Numbered from the stretch's first letter, positions 36,689-45,513 are shown. The stretch: DNA of 64,000 bases from Virgibacillus profundi (GCF_002287375.1 NZ_NPOA01000001.1:310001-374000), one strand, 5' to 3'. The notes: generated by a model not told the origin, from the sequence alone. Numbers and translations are program-made.

Positions 36689-36814
36689 TATTTTGGGCAT
36701 CTTGCAGAAGTTCCAGAAAGAGATTATTTCATGGTCGCAGCACCAATAAAACTTTAGGGAACCGATGCAGCACCAGCAAGGGTTATGCTGTTTGAAGGAA
36801 TTACGATTGATTAA
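36689..36814 (+). pseudogene. C-terminal relic of a cyclase-family (kynurenine-formamidase-like) hydrolase
   Basis: One frame reads YFGHLAEVPERDYFMVAAPIKL, a TAG stop, then GTDAAPARVMLFEGITID and a stop. The segment around APIKL-GTDAAPAR resembles the end of PF04199 cyclases. No start, ribosome site or catalytic part is present upstream, where zwf ends. It looks like the tail of a lost gene that uses the terminator directly behind it. Confidence 0.5.
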
Positions 36815-36828
36815 AAGATATAAGTGGA

Positions 36829-36865
36829 AAAAAGGCCTGTGCTAGATTAGAGCGCAGGCCTTTTT
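36829..36865 (+). terminator. Rho-independent terminator (zwf / cyclase relic)
   Basis: Stem AAAAAGGCCTG/CAGGCCTTTTT, extended by TGC/GCG-type pairs around a loop, ending in five Ts. Confidence 0.85.
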
Positions 36866-36899
36866 ATGTGTTGGGTAGCGTTATTTGCGTGGTATTGTT

Positions 36900-37219
36900 G
36901 ATATATCTGTTTTTCGGACGATATATTTGTGCCCGGGTTGATATATTCTTTCTCCGGCAGATATATTCCCGCTCTGGACGATATATTTCTTCTCCGGCAG
37001 ATATGTTCCCGCTCTGGACGATATATTTCTTCTCCGGCAGATATATTCTCGCTCCGGACGATATATTTCTTCTCCGGCAGATATATTCTCGCTCTGGACG
37101 ATATATTTCTTCTCCGGCAGATATGTTCCCGCTCTGGACGATATATTTCTTCTCCGGCAGATATATTCTCGCTCCGGACGATATATTTCTTCTCCGGCAG
37201 ATATATTCTCGCTTCGGAT
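36900..37219. repeat. 20-bp-period array C (CCGGnnGATATATT), 16 units
   Basis: GATAT or GATATG motifs start every 20 bases from 36900 to 37200. Two alternating unit types, CTCCGGCAGATATATTCTCG and CTCTGGACGATATATTTCTT, make a 40-bp dimer. The blocks from 36961 and from 37081 are almost identical, showing a 120-bp tandem duplication. Three overlapping frames stay open through it, so its open frames are not evidence of coding. It lies between the zwf terminator and a small membrane-protein gene. Confidence 0.92.
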
Positions 37220-37257
37220 AGTTTTAGCAACATTAACATTAACAACAGTTCGATTTT

Positions 37258-37560
37258 CTATCTATAGCTCTTCCTGTCCCCCATTGCTGCCGTTATTAGT
37301 AGCACAACTGCTGTCAACATATGCATGATCATTCCAACGACAGGAATCCATCCTATACATGATGTGATAATTCCTAATATACTTCCACCACTAGCTCCTC
37401 GATCATTTTTAGTAAGGATTAATGTTATAATGTGCAGGATTAACATGACAAATAGTGGTGCCCATCCTTGGCTGAAAATATATAGGCCACCCAATAAAGG
37501 AATACCAAGCAGTCCTTCAAAAATTCCTGTTATTAATTTCATGATGCGTGAGATCGACAT
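37258..37560 (-). CDS. Small hydrophobic membrane protein of unknown function (100 aa)
   Basis: ATG preceded by GGAGG with suitable spacing. Three hydrophobic segments (about 8-30, 34-50 and 58-92) are separated by a short polar stretch TKNDRGASGGS; the C-terminus DRKSYR is basic. The Gly-rich helices resemble small DUF4870/YqaE-like proteins, but I cannot assign a family. It stands alone with array C just after its stop and array B upstream of its start. Confidence 0.7.
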   Translation of the reverse strand: MSISRIMKLITGIFEGLLGIPLLGGLYIFSQGWAPLFVMLILHIITLILTKNDRGASGGSILGIITSCIGWIPVVGMIMHMLTAVVLLITAAMGDRKSYR

Positions 37561-37697
37561 ATGATTTCCTCCGTATTTGTAAATTCATTTAATAATAATA
37601 TTATTCCCTAATACAAATATCATAACACCTCTGATATTTACCAGGATTCCTCTTTTAGTTGAAATATGAGGCTGTTAAGAGATTATCTCTGCTATGC

Positions 37698-37959
37698 GAT
37701 GAGAAGATAGGACAGCAAAGTTGAGAAGACGATTGAGAGATAAGATAGCAAAGGTGAGAGATGGTCGCCCATAGTTGAGAGATGGCCGATTATAGTTGAG
37801 AGATAAGACAGCATAGTTGAGAGACGATCGCTTATAGTTGAGAGAAAAAATGAATTTAGTTGATTATCTCTCAACTTCCGTCCGGTGTCTCTCAACTTCG
37901 GGTCTGCGTCTCTCAACTTCACCCCAACCTCTCTCACCCCCAACACAACATCTCTCAAC
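37698..37959. repeat. 21-bp-period array B: GTTGAGAG units then inverted CTCTCAAC units
   Basis: Motifs GTTGAGAG or near variants start at 37753, 37774, 37795, 37816 and 37837 (exact 21-base steps), with weaker units at 37698, 37720 and 37732. CTCTCAAC or a one-base variant starts at 37868, 37889, 37910, 37931 and 37952, again exact 21-base steps. Same architecture as array A 9 kb away. It lies upstream of the 100-residue membrane protein gene and downstream of the RND pump terminator. The remaining bases of 37561-38035 hold no supported gene. Confidence 0.9.
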
Positions 37960-38035
37960 CCACCTCAAGCATCTAATCAAACTCCCCCACGCAAGCAAAA
38001 ACATCAGCCCATACACCCGATCACCCACACGGAAC

Positions 38036-38062
38036 AAAAACCCTCCGCACCAAAGCGGAGGG
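38036..38062 (-). terminator. Rho-independent terminator of the RND efflux operon
   Basis: Perfect 8-bp GC-rich stem CCCTCCGC/GCGGAGGG with a six-base loop and TTTTT in the minus direction, 11 bases past the RND permease stop. Confidence 0.88.
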
Positions 38063-38073
38063 ACTCCAATAAT

Positions 38074-41000
38074 TTACTCTTTCTTCTTCTTCCTCCCAAT
38101 AATCTTCCCAGTCAAATCTGCAAACAATGAATAGACGACAGGGATCAATAATAGTGTGAATATAGTTGAGACACCCAGTCCGAATATGATTGTCACTGCC
38201 AGTGGTTGCTGCATTTCTGCGCCTTCTCCCAGTGCGAGTCCGAGTGGGATCATGGCCAGGATGGTTGTTAATGTTGTCATGAGAATTGGGCGTAATCTGC
38301 TTTGGCCTGCTTCGATAATTGCTTCATATAAATCCATACCTTTTCGCCGTAAAATATTAATGTAATCGACGAGTACGATTGAATTATTTACGACGATTCC
38401 GGCGAGCATGATGATCCCAATAAAGCCTGGAATACTTAGTGGCAGCCCTGTTACAAACAGTCCGCCCATCACGCCAACAACTGTTGCTGGTAGTGAGAAC
38501 ATGATGATAAATGGAAACAGGAAGTTCTCAAATTGGATTGCCATGACAGCATATACAAGGAAAATCGAGAAAATCAATGCCAGCGCTAAATCCGCAAATG
38601 ATTCAGCCATGTCCTGCGCCTGTCCGCCAATTTCATAGCTGTAGCCCTCTGGCAGTTGCATCCCATCCAGTGTATTTTCAACATCTGTTACAACACTTGC
38701 CAGATCCCTGTCTACTACCTGACTTGTTACATTCATTTGTGGCTGCTGATTTTGTCTCTGCAATGCCACAGGTCCGCTCATTTCCTTTAATTCCGCAACT
38801 TCTTCCAATGGAATTGCTGCACCCTGAGATGATTGAATCTTCATATCCTGCAAGTCACTTATTGTGCTGCGCTCATCCTCTGGATACAGTAGGGTCACAT
38901 CCATTTCCTGGCCTTCTTCACGGAATTGTGTTGCCACCTGACCGGTAAATTGCATTTGAATTTGACCTAAAATCTGCTCCTGGGTCAATCCATACATTGC
39001 TGCCCTGTCATCATTAATGACAATGTTCATTTGTGGAACACCATCAGATGCTCCTGACTCTGGATTATAAACACCATCAACGGAAGAAATTTCTTCAACA
39101 ATTTGACCTGAAAGCTCTCGCAAGACTTCATGTTCCGGTCCATTTAACTGAATTTGAATCGGATCTCCCATCCCCATGCCTGCATCCATTGAGCTGACAG
39201 TAATTTCAGCACCCGGGATGTCCTGTAAATCATTATCAATATCCTGAACAATATCAGTAGTTGTTTTATCCCGTTCTGCCGGAGGGGGTAATTGTATGGT
39301 GTATGTGGCACTATTTCCACCTCCACCCATTGCAAAACCGCCCCCGCCAACGGTCACATAATTTGTTTCCATTACCGATTCATACGGTGTTAACTTTTCA
39401 TTTACCTTTTCTACAATTTCTGTCGTATGATCTAATGAACTGCCGGCATCTGTTTCCACACGGATCTCCATTTGACCCTGGTCTGCTGCTGGAATAAACT
39501 CCGCACCGATTAATGGGATTAGTGCCAAGCTTGCCACGATAGCAATAACTGTTCCGGCAATCGTTGTTTTACGATGTTTCAGCACCCATTTTAAAACACG
39601 CTTGTACTTGCTGTTGACCCAACCAAGAAATTGATCAAACCAATAGCGCCGTCCACTGTCCTCCATTGCTTTTGACAGCAATTTTGATGAAAGCATTGGC
39701 ACTAAAGTTACTGCAACTACAAGTGATGCGATTAAAGAAAACGAAACAGCTAATGCTAGTGGTGTAAACATATCAGATGCTATTCCCTCAACATATACGA
39801 TTGGCAAAAATACGACCAATGTTGTTGTCGTTGATGCAATAACTGCTGGTGCCAATTCGGAAGCACCCTTTGTCGCAGATTCAAATAAACTGTATCCGCG
39901 CTGCCTGTAGGAATATATATTTTCCAAAATAACGATCGAGCTGTCGACCATCATCCCCAGACCTAAAGCCAGACCACCTAATGTTAAAATATTAAGCGTT
40001 TCTCCAGTGAAATAAAGTAATGCAAATGTGGAGATAATCGCAATCGGAATTGATAGGCCGATAACGATTGTTGCACGAACGCTTTTTAAAAACAGGAGTA
40101 ATACAAAGATCGATATCGCTCCACCGATTAAAATATTTTGCACAACAGAATCAATCGACATTTGGATGAATTCGGATGTATCAATGATAACTTCCAGATT
40201 CACATCTCCTGGCAGATTCTCCTTGATTTCATCCATGCCTGCGATAACATTTTGTGCAACCTCCACCGTATTGCTGTCTGTTTTTTTCAAAATTGATAAA
40301 ACAAGCGACGGTTTGCCATTCACGAGTGTCAGGGAGGATGAATCTTTGAATGTATCATTTACTTCTGCAACATCTTCTATCTGAATGGTTGCACCAGCAC
40401 TAGTTTGAACAAGCGTTTGTTTGATATCTTCAATCGACTCGAATTCTCCGGTCACACGTAGCTGGAGATCTTTATTTCCTTTTTCTACATTGCCAACAGA
40501 TGCGGATTGATTCCCACTTCTTAGTGACTGCATGATCGTCTGTGCATTCACGCCATACTGCTGTAATTTTGCCTGATCCAGGATAAGCTGGATTTCCCGT
40601 TCTTTTCCACCTTCAACTGTAACAGAGCCTACTCCACCCTGCCGCTCAAAAAATGGAACAACCTGTTCATCAGCAATTTCGGTTAAAGCTGGGGTATCTT
40701 TACCAGTTAAACCAACCCAGATAACCGGTAGCTGGTCCGGATTAAATCGCATTATACTTGGTTCACCAGCCCGATCCGGCAAAAGTCCTTTTACCTGATC
40801 AACGCTTTCCCGTACATCGAGCAATGCCTGATCCAAATCTGTCCCATTGGCAAACATCATCAGCACTAAAGATGAGCCTGACTGTGACTGGGACTGCACG
40901 GTTTCGATGCCTTCAACTGTACTTACAGCAGATTCTATCGGTCTGCTAATTAAATTCTCTACTTCCTGAGGGGCAGCGTCCTGATAGGATGTTGCCACAA

Positions 41001-41136
41001 CTGCAACAGGCAGATCAATTTTTGGAAAAAGATCAATCGTTAAACTGCGCATGGATACAATTCCAAGCGCTATGATGGCAAGTACAATCATAATGACGCC
41101 AACAGGACGTTTTACGGATGTATTTACAAGCTTCAA
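38074..41136 (-). CDS. swrC: RND-superfamily efflux permease (SwrC/YerP-like)
   Basis: Proton-driven multidrug or surfactin-type exporter, 1020 residues, AcrB/ACR_tran architecture: helix 1 (about 11-31), large periplasm-like loop, helices 2-6, helix 7, second loop, helices 8-12. N-terminal SVKRPVGVIMIVLAIIALGI and DLFPKIDLPVAVVATSYQDA closely match SwrC. GLALGLGMMVDSSIVILENI carries the proton-relay Asp of helix 4, and PGFIGIIMLAGIVVNNSIVL is the equivalent in helix 10. The start lies three bases after the adaptor gene's stop. In B. subtilis swrC is controlled by YerO, and a YerO-like gene lies upstream here. Confidence 0.92.
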   Translation of the reverse strand: MKLVNTSVKRPVGVIMIVLAIIALGIVSMRSLTIDLFPKIDLPVAVVATSYQDAAPQEVENLISRPIESAVSTVEGIETVQSQSQSGSSLVLMMFANGTDLDQALLDVRESVDQVKGLLPDRAGEPSIMRFNPDQLPVIWVGLTGKDTPALTEIADEQVVPFFERQGGVGSVTVEGGKEREIQLILDQAKLQQYGVNAQTIMQSLRSGNQSASVGNVEKGNKDLQLRVTGEFESIEDIKQTLVQTSAGATIQIEDVAEVNDTFKDSSSLTLVNGKPSLVLSILKKTDSNTVEVAQNVIAGMDEIKENLPGDVNLEVIIDTSEFIQMSIDSVVQNILIGGAISIFVLLLFLKSVRATIVIGLSIPIAIISTFALLYFTGETLNILTLGGLALGLGMMVDSSIVILENIYSYRQRGYSLFESATKGASELAPAVIASTTTTLVVFLPIVYVEGIASDMFTPLALAVSFSLIASLVVAVTLVPMLSSKLLSKAMEDSGRRYWFDQFLGWVNSKYKRVLKWVLKHRKTTIAGTVIAIVASLALIPLIGAEFIPAADQGQMEIRVETDAGSSLDHTTEIVEKVNEKLTPYESVMETNYVTVGGGGFAMGGGGNSATYTIQLPPPAERDKTTTDIVQDIDNDLQDIPGAEITVSSMDAGMGMGDPIQIQLNGPEHEVLRELSGQIVEEISSVDGVYNPESGASDGVPQMNIVINDDRAAMYGLTQEQILGQIQMQFTGQVATQFREEGQEMDVTLLYPEDERSTISDLQDMKIQSSQGAAIPLEEVAELKEMSGPVALQRQNQQPQMNVTSQVVDRDLASVVTDVENTLDGMQLPEGYSYEIGGQAQDMAESFADLALALIFSIFLVYAVMAIQFENFLFPFIIMFSLPATVVGVMGGLFVTGLPLSIPGFIGIIMLAGIVVNNSIVLVDYINILRRKGMDLYEAIIEAGQSRLRPILMTTLTTILAMIPLGLALGEGAEMQQPLAVTIIFGLGVSTIFTLLLIPVVYSLFADLTGKIIGRKKKKE

Positions 41137-41139
41137 AGT

Positions 41140-41997
41140 TTATTCCCCTTCCTGTACGTCAACTCGGGATTCATCAGTCAGTGTCAACTGACCTGTCACC
41201 ACAACCTGATCACCTGCTTTTACGTCACCTTCGATTGCAGTTTTATCTGATTGTGTTTCCTGAATCGTGACTTTTTGCTTCATTGCTTTATTGTCTTTTA
41301 CAACGTATACGAAAGATTCATCATTCTCCTCAAAAACCGATGCTGTCGGAACGATGATTGCCTTTTCAATCCTTTTTTCCGGAACAGTCATTTCAATAAC
41401 TGTTCCTGGTAAAATTTCCCCATCTTCATTGGGAGCTTCTGCTTCAATTTCATATAATCCCGTATCATTCGGCATTGAGCCGATTGCTGTAATTTCCGCT
41501 TCGTATTCTTTATCTCTTGCTGTCACATCAAGTGTTGCTTCTTTTTCAAAAAGCTCACGGACTTTGGCTGTTACGGAAAACTCAAGTTTTACTGAATGCA
41601 TGTCAGCGATTAATGCGAATGGCTCTTCATTTGAGACCATATCTCCTGCTGCTCCAGTTAAATTAACAACCTCCCCATCTCGAGGTGCTCGAACATTTTG
41701 AGTTCCAGCAGGGGTTGAAAGGGTTGCGATCAGATCATCTTCTTCAACCTGGTCGCCATTTTCAACTTCTAATGTATCAATTTCCCCAGGAGTCTCAAGC
41801 ATAATTGGCGCCGTTGCAGAAGGGGCTGTTCGTCCATAAACAGATTTTTCAATAACCAGGTCACCTTCCGTTACTTCAGCAGTTTCCACCGGTACTACTC
41901 TTTCTTCCTCATCCTTATTTGTATCCTCATCCTGATTGCATGCTGCAAGCAAAGCGATCAAAAGTATCAATATCATGCTAATTGTTTTTTTATTCAT
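41140..41997 (-). CDS. RND efflux adaptor lipoprotein (membrane fusion protein, HlyD/AcrA-like)
   Basis: Lipoprotein of 285 residues with lipobox ALLAAC, attached to the outer face of the membrane. A biotinyl-lipoyl-like hairpin region (LETPGEIDTLEVENGDQVEE ... APRDGEVVNLTGAAGDMVS) and a beta-barrel region (MPNDTGLYEIEAEAPN) follow. The helical hairpin is short, as in Gram-positive adaptors. It is translated just before the RND permease and probably docks on its extracellular part. The B. subtilis swrC locus, as I recall it, lacks such a partner. Confidence 0.88.
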   Translation of the reverse strand: MNKKTISMILILLIALLAACNQDEDTNKDEEERVVPVETAEVTEGDLVIEKSVYGRTAPSATAPIMLETPGEIDTLEVENGDQVEEDDLIATLSTPAGTQNVRAPRDGEVVNLTGAAGDMVSNEEPFALIADMHSVKLEFSVTAKVRELFEKEATLDVTARDKEYEAEITAIGSMPNDTGLYEIEAEAPNEDGEILPGTVIEMTVPEKRIEKAIIVPTASVFEENDESFVYVVKDNKAMKQKVTIQETQSDKTAIEGDVKAGDQVVVTGQLTLTDESRVDVQEGE

Positions 41998-42115
41998 TTC
42001 TTTAACTCCTCTCGAATAAGCAATTTAAGTTTACTTTTATGTATTGTCTATCATGACGTAGTTGATATATGGTGAAGTAACTTCCTACCAGTCCTTAGAA
42101 GATGAGTGCTTATTC

Positions 42116-42490
42116 AGCGCTACGGAAACACATTTCGCTTTCCGTGGGCGGCTGGTGAGCCTCCTCGTGCTACTCGTCTTTAGGGGTCTCACCTATGTCT
42201 TTCCTCCCACAGGAGTCTCAATATGTTTCCTCCGCTGATATTCCGGTTACTGCTAATGAACTGCTTATTAATATTAAAACGTAAAACAACTTCACCAGTT
42301 CGGGTGAGCGTAGGGCGGTGACTCCTCAAAAATACAGATCAATTTTCTTCGTGCGATGCAGATGCTGGCGAAGCCTTCCTTGTCCTGCGGGAATAGCACG
42401 TGTCTGAAGACCCCGCAGAGTGGTTTTCTCGAGGAGGCTGAGGCCGTGCCCTAAGGATGCGCATCCGCCTGGAGCGATCCCGAACGGCGG
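42116..42490. repeat. Composite intergenic repeat G, copy 1 (with 60-bp insertion)
   Basis: Long GC-richer element running from CGCTACGGAAACACA through GGCGGCTGGTGAGCCTCCTC, CCAGTTCGGGTGAGCG and ACCCCGCAGAGTGGTTTTCT to GGAGCGATCCCG. The whole order recurs in reverse complement at 59212-59527. Compared with that copy, bases 42327-42386 are an insertion flanked by CCT. It separates the YerO-like gene from the RND operon. The type (CCGCGGAAAGCG words) is widespread between genes of Bacillaceae. No coding capacity seen. Confidence 0.85.
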
Positions 42491-42532
42491 TTGTAGCAAT
42501 ACCTATAGAAAAACAGCTTTACAAAAACATCC

Positions 42533-43411
42533 CTACTCCAAAAGCTCGACATCCAATAATCGGGCAATTTGTTTACATTCTTTTTTTAATTCGGGAAGTT
42601 GCCTGAAATGTGCCAGCAATCCCTGGATTACGATGGGCTGACGCTTTGCTTTACTAACTTCTTTTTTCAAGGCACTCACAACTTCTTGCAGCTGACCTAC
42701 TATTTTGTATTCCCTGTTTAACCTAGCAACTTTTGACTGCAATAAAGTGAGCATTTCTGAAAGTTCATCAGTATCCCTGTTCATCATTGCTTCATATTCT
42801 TCCGGGATTTTATCAATTGTGATCAGTGCTTCTTCGTTCCGCATATGCATTCCTTCTACGATATCATCTAGACGTCTAACGATAAATGCTCCTATCTTTT
42901 CCTTCTCAATATGTACATTGTCAATAACGATCCATTTAAAATAGCCATTGATCAAGCCCTCTAATTGAATCACTGTATCGACTAGCAAAGCATTAATTTT
43001 ATCTCCATAGATAGCCTGGATGTTTTCTCTCATCCAATGATAATTTTCCATTTTCATTTGGTGAATCAGCTTATCAATATCTTGCCCAATCGATATATTT
43101 TCACGTAAAGACATAATAAGAAATTCCTTGTATTTGTATATATAATTAAAAAAAGCGGTGATTTGGTGTGCAAGGCTTTCTTGAGGAAGATAATTTTCCT
43201 GTTTTGCTATTCCAATTCTTTCAGAAATTTGTGTGTAAAAATACTGAAGGGCTGTTACTATAAAATCTTCTTTAGACTCGAAATATAAATAAAAAGCTCC
43301 CTTGGAAATTCCCGCTTCTGTTACGATTTCCTGGATCGAAGTTGTGTGATATCCTTTTGCAGCAAATAATTTCATACCTGCCTCAATTAACTTCATCTTT
43401 TTCTCATTCAC
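42533..43411 (-). CDS. yerO: TetR family regulator, YerO-like
   Basis: Repressor of about 292 residues, long for TetR proteins but like YerO, which controls swrC. The GTG at 43411 is preferred because AGGTGAT lies before it; an upstream GTG at 43459 has no ribosome site. The HTH spans about 8-52: KLIEAGMKLFAAKGYHTTSI, EIVTEAGISKGAFYLYFESK. A C-terminal helical region (LLTLLQSKVARLNREYKIVG) may be a coiled coil. The target pump operon is downstream on the same strand, separated by repeat G. Confidence 0.85.
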   Translation of the reverse strand: MNEKKMKLIEAGMKLFAAKGYHTTSIQEIVTEAGISKGAFYLYFESKEDFIVTALQYFYTQISERIGIAKQENYLPQESLAHQITAFFNYIYKYKEFLIMSLRENISIGQDIDKLIHQMKMENYHWMRENIQAIYGDKINALLVDTVIQLEGLINGYFKWIVIDNVHIEKEKIGAFIVRRLDDIVEGMHMRNEEALITIDKIPEEYEAMMNRDTDELSEMLTLLQSKVARLNREYKIVGQLQEVVSALKKEVSKAKRQPIVIQGLLAHFRQLPELKKECKQIARLLDVELLE

Positions 43412-43468
43412 TTTGATCACCTGTTTCTTTATACGATCCAACTTGTTGGATGGTTTCACTTTTATGTA

Positions 43469-43486
43469 TGACTAACCAGTCAGTCA
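43469..43486. promoter_or_regulatory. Candidate autoregulatory operator upstream of the YerO-like gene
   Basis: TGACTAAC-CA-GTCAGTCA is a near-perfect palindrome (7 of 8 positions), of the TGACT-type half-sites often bound by AcrR/TetR repressors. It lies in the likely promoter of the regulator gene. I did not find the same word upstream of the adaptor gene. Confidence 0.6.
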
Positions 43487-43573
43487 TGCAATTTTATAAT
43501 TCTAACTACTCTAGTGTACACCTCTGCATAAAGGTTATACAAGTGAAGTTCCTGTTAACTTTTCCATTCCAAT

Positions 43574-43606
43574 AAAACGAGGGTCGCTATTCAAGCGACC
43601 CGTTTT
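43574..43606. terminator. Terminator after comK
   Basis: Perfect stem GGGTCGCT/AGCGACCC with a five-base loop, A/T-rich on both sides; the minus direction reads CGTTTTATT after the stem. It sits directly after the comK stop. Confidence 0.82.
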
Positions 43607-43607
43607 T

Positions 43608-44099
43608 TCACCACCAGGGATACCAGTGTTTTCCGAATAGTGTACCCCTGTTCATATGAACAATTACCTGGCTTGTCCGTTTGTATTGTATGTCGAATGC
43701 TTTTTCAGATATGTTTACATATATCCCTGTGCCATCACGAAAAGCTATGTATGTTTGATCACCACGTTGTTCATATGTAAGGATGTGCTGATAGGATACC
43801 CAGACACAATCTTTATTTTTCGTTGAAGCTGTCGGTATCATGTAGATCCCTTTATCGACATTGACCGGAACTGGCAATTTACTCACCGAATTCAGAATCT
43901 CCTTTACTGGACTTTTTCTGCCATCTAATGATGCGCCATATACCAGACAGCTGTTATCAATTATTTGCTCCGGATTATGCCGCGAAAACTTTTCCTCGCC
44001 CACTTCAAGAATCCTTGAACGGTAATATGCTGACGCATCAAACATAATTGCTTTCGTTCTTTGTGTAATAATGTAAACTGGCCTTCTCCCATCCCCCAT
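43608..44099 (-). CDS. comK: Competence transcription factor ComK
   Basis: Master activator of genetic competence that binds paired AT-box promoters of uptake genes. Family signatures are VYIITQRTKAIMF, YYRSRILEVGEEKFSRHNPE, QIIDNSCLVYGASLDGRK, KGIYMIPTASTKNKDCVWVS and the C-terminal IQYKRTSQVIVHMNRG. The 163 residues are shorter than the roughly 190 of B. subtilis ComK, mainly at the C-terminus. GGTGGGGG precedes the ATG. Monocistronic with its own terminator. Confidence 0.88.
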   Translation of the reverse strand: MGDGRRPVYIITQRTKAIMFDASAYYRSRILEVGEEKFSRHNPEQIIDNSCLVYGASLDGRKSPVKEILNSVSKLPVPVNVDKGIYMIPTASTKNKDCVWVSYQHILTYEQRGDQTYIAFRDGTGIYVNISEKAFDIQYKRTSQVIVHMNRGTLFGKHWYPWW

Positions 44100-44350
44100 T
44101 TAAAATTACCCCCACCAAATTTTAAAATTGATAATCTTTACATGACTATATTACTATTTGTTTCAGAATAAAGGAAATATTTTAATGAAAACGTTACATT
44201 TGTAACATTTCCTCATCAATATGAAGCGATTCCCCATGTTGAAACATTTCCAGTGTTAATATTTCAGTTAAATTCTTCCAGAAGGGGAAATCTGCTGTTT
44301 TCAATTTAATAAAAAGGGTAACTAAAAGGATAGGGTCAAAAATTATCTGA

Positions 44351-44467
44351 AATGACCGATCGATATTACATTCAGTTACAGCGAAAGAAGCAAATGATCA
44401 ACTGCAAAAACGACTTGAGAAATTGGAAGGAAAGCTATCCGAATCTGAAAACAGTCGTTTGCCATAA
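44351..44467 (+). pseudogene. C-terminal coiled-coil remnant upstream of ytxH
   Basis: A frame open from about 44351 to a TAA at 44465 includes VTAKEANDQLQKRLEKLEGK, a clear heptad coiled coil ending SRLP. No start codon with a ribosome site exists and stops lie just upstream. In Bacillus, ytxG (DUF948) precedes ytxH, so this may be the tail of that gene. The rest of the 44100-44490 gap carries no supported gene. Confidence 0.4.
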
Positions 44468-44490
44468 ACATATTTTAGGAGGAGTAAATC

Positions 44491-45156
44491 ATGGCTGAAA
44501 AAAAGAAAAACAATAAAAGGCAGATCACAAGGAAAAATGTAATAACAGGAACAGTTATTGGAAGTGTTGTGGGAGCAGCAACTACATTACTGTTAGCACC
44601 AAAGTCCGGCAAAGAACTTCGTGGCGATATCACGGAACAGGTTGGTACAGCCAAGGATAAAGCAGTAGACAAGACAAAAGAATTTGGTGATTCTACAAAA
44701 GTAAAATTCAATGACATTAAAACTGGTGCTTCCAATAAATCAAAACAATTTACAGGCAAACTGAAGCGTAATAAGAAAGAAACAGATGAGGATACTGAAG
44801 CAAATGAAGAAGAAGGCAGCGAACAAGGTGCACAGCTGCAATCAAATGATTTGGAAGAAGCACAGGGAAATGAAAATGCAAATGAAGCTGATGATGCTGA
44901 AAATAAGAAAGATGGTAAGCAGGAGGAAGATAAGCCGTCCAGTAAAAAGAGTGAGAAAATAGCTCCGAAAAAGGATAGTGGCAGTAAAACTACGAGCAGT
45001 AAATCGAGTTCAAATAAATCTACTGGCACCAAGACAAAAACACAGTCTAAAAGTACAACTAGCACTGCTAAGAAACCAGCTGCAAAAAAAGGGACGACAA
45101 AGTCCAGTGAGGCAAAAAGCACAACAACTGAAAAGCAAGCAACAAAAACTGAATAA
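44491..45156 (+). CDS. ytxH: YtxH domain-containing general-stress-type protein
   Basis: Protein of 221 residues. The N-terminal segment GTVIGSVVGAATTLLLAPKS GKELR is the YtxH signature: a short Gly-rich hydrophobic helix followed by a basic motif. The remaining 150 residues are low-complexity, Lys/Glu/Ser/Thr/Ala-rich and largely disordered (KPAAKKGTTKSSEAKSTTTE), much longer than in B. subtilis YtxH. AGGAGGAG lies before the ATG. Probably membrane-associated; function unclear. A long open frame on the opposite strand is a composition artefact. Confidence 0.85.
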   Translation: MAEKKKNNKRQITRKNVITGTVIGSVVGAATTLLLAPKSGKELRGDITEQVGTAKDKAVDKTKEFGDSTKVKFNDIKTGASNKSKQFTGKLKRNKKETDEDTEANEEEGSEQGAQLQSNDLEEAQGNENANEADDAENKKDGKQEEDKPSSKKSEKIAPKKDSGSKTTSSKSSSNKSTGTKTKTQSKSTTSTAKKPAAKKGTTKSSEAKSTTTEKQATKTE

Positions 45157-45272
45157 GTCTCATTATTTCTACTTATCCCAGCTCCAATTATGATATACTA
45201 ATTCTTATAAAAGCATGCTAAAGAGGGTCGTACTTTTTAAAGATCCAAAAGTAGTGATGATGGAGGGTTTTT

Positions 45273-45461
45273 ATGGATATTGCAGCACTATCAATTGCAA
45301 TGGCTAATCAGCAGGTTCGCAACAATGCAGGAATAGCTGTCATGAATAATGCCAAGGAAATGATGGAGCAGCAAGGCAGCCAATTAATAAAAATGCTTGA
45401 GCAGCCAGCACAATCTGCCCCACATCCAACAGCAGGAAGTAGAATCGACATCAAAATCTAA
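45273..45461 (+). CDS. YjfB-like putative motility protein (PF14070 type)
   Basis: Small protein of 62 residues. MDIAALSIAMANQQVRNNAG and the VMNNAKEMMEQQGSQLIKML segment are characteristic of the YjfB family, whose members are often under flagellar control. GGAGGG precedes the ATG with good spacing, and a strong terminator follows. The role is unknown. Confidence 0.85.
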   Translation: MDIAALSIAMANQQVRNNAGIAVMNNAKEMMEQQGSQLIKMLEQPAQSAPHPTAGSRIDIKI

Positions 45462-45468
45462 AAACAAA

Positions 45469-45513
45469 CAAAAGCAGAACGAGCCCTTCTTATAGAGGTT
45501 CGTTCTGCTTTTA
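45469..45513 (+). terminator. Rho-independent terminator after the yjfB-like gene
   Basis: Long stem AAAAGCAGAACGA-CC paired with GG-TCGTTCTGCTTTT around a loop of about 11 bases, ending in a T-run. Confidence 0.85.

Noticed and set aside
36847-37267. Three overlapping 100-130-codon frames on both strands
   Set aside because: All are translations of array C. Because 20 is not a multiple of three, the same DNA is open in several frames, which real genes are not.
37692-38134. Frames on both strands with LSTxxxH or LSTS heptads
   Set aside because: Products of array B periodicity and of the terminator region; no ribosome sites.
44475-45122. 215-codon minus-strand frame opposite ytxH
   Set aside because: Phe/Ser/Leu-rich mirror of the Lys/Glu/Ser-rich ytxH codons; ytxH has the ribosome site and family motif.
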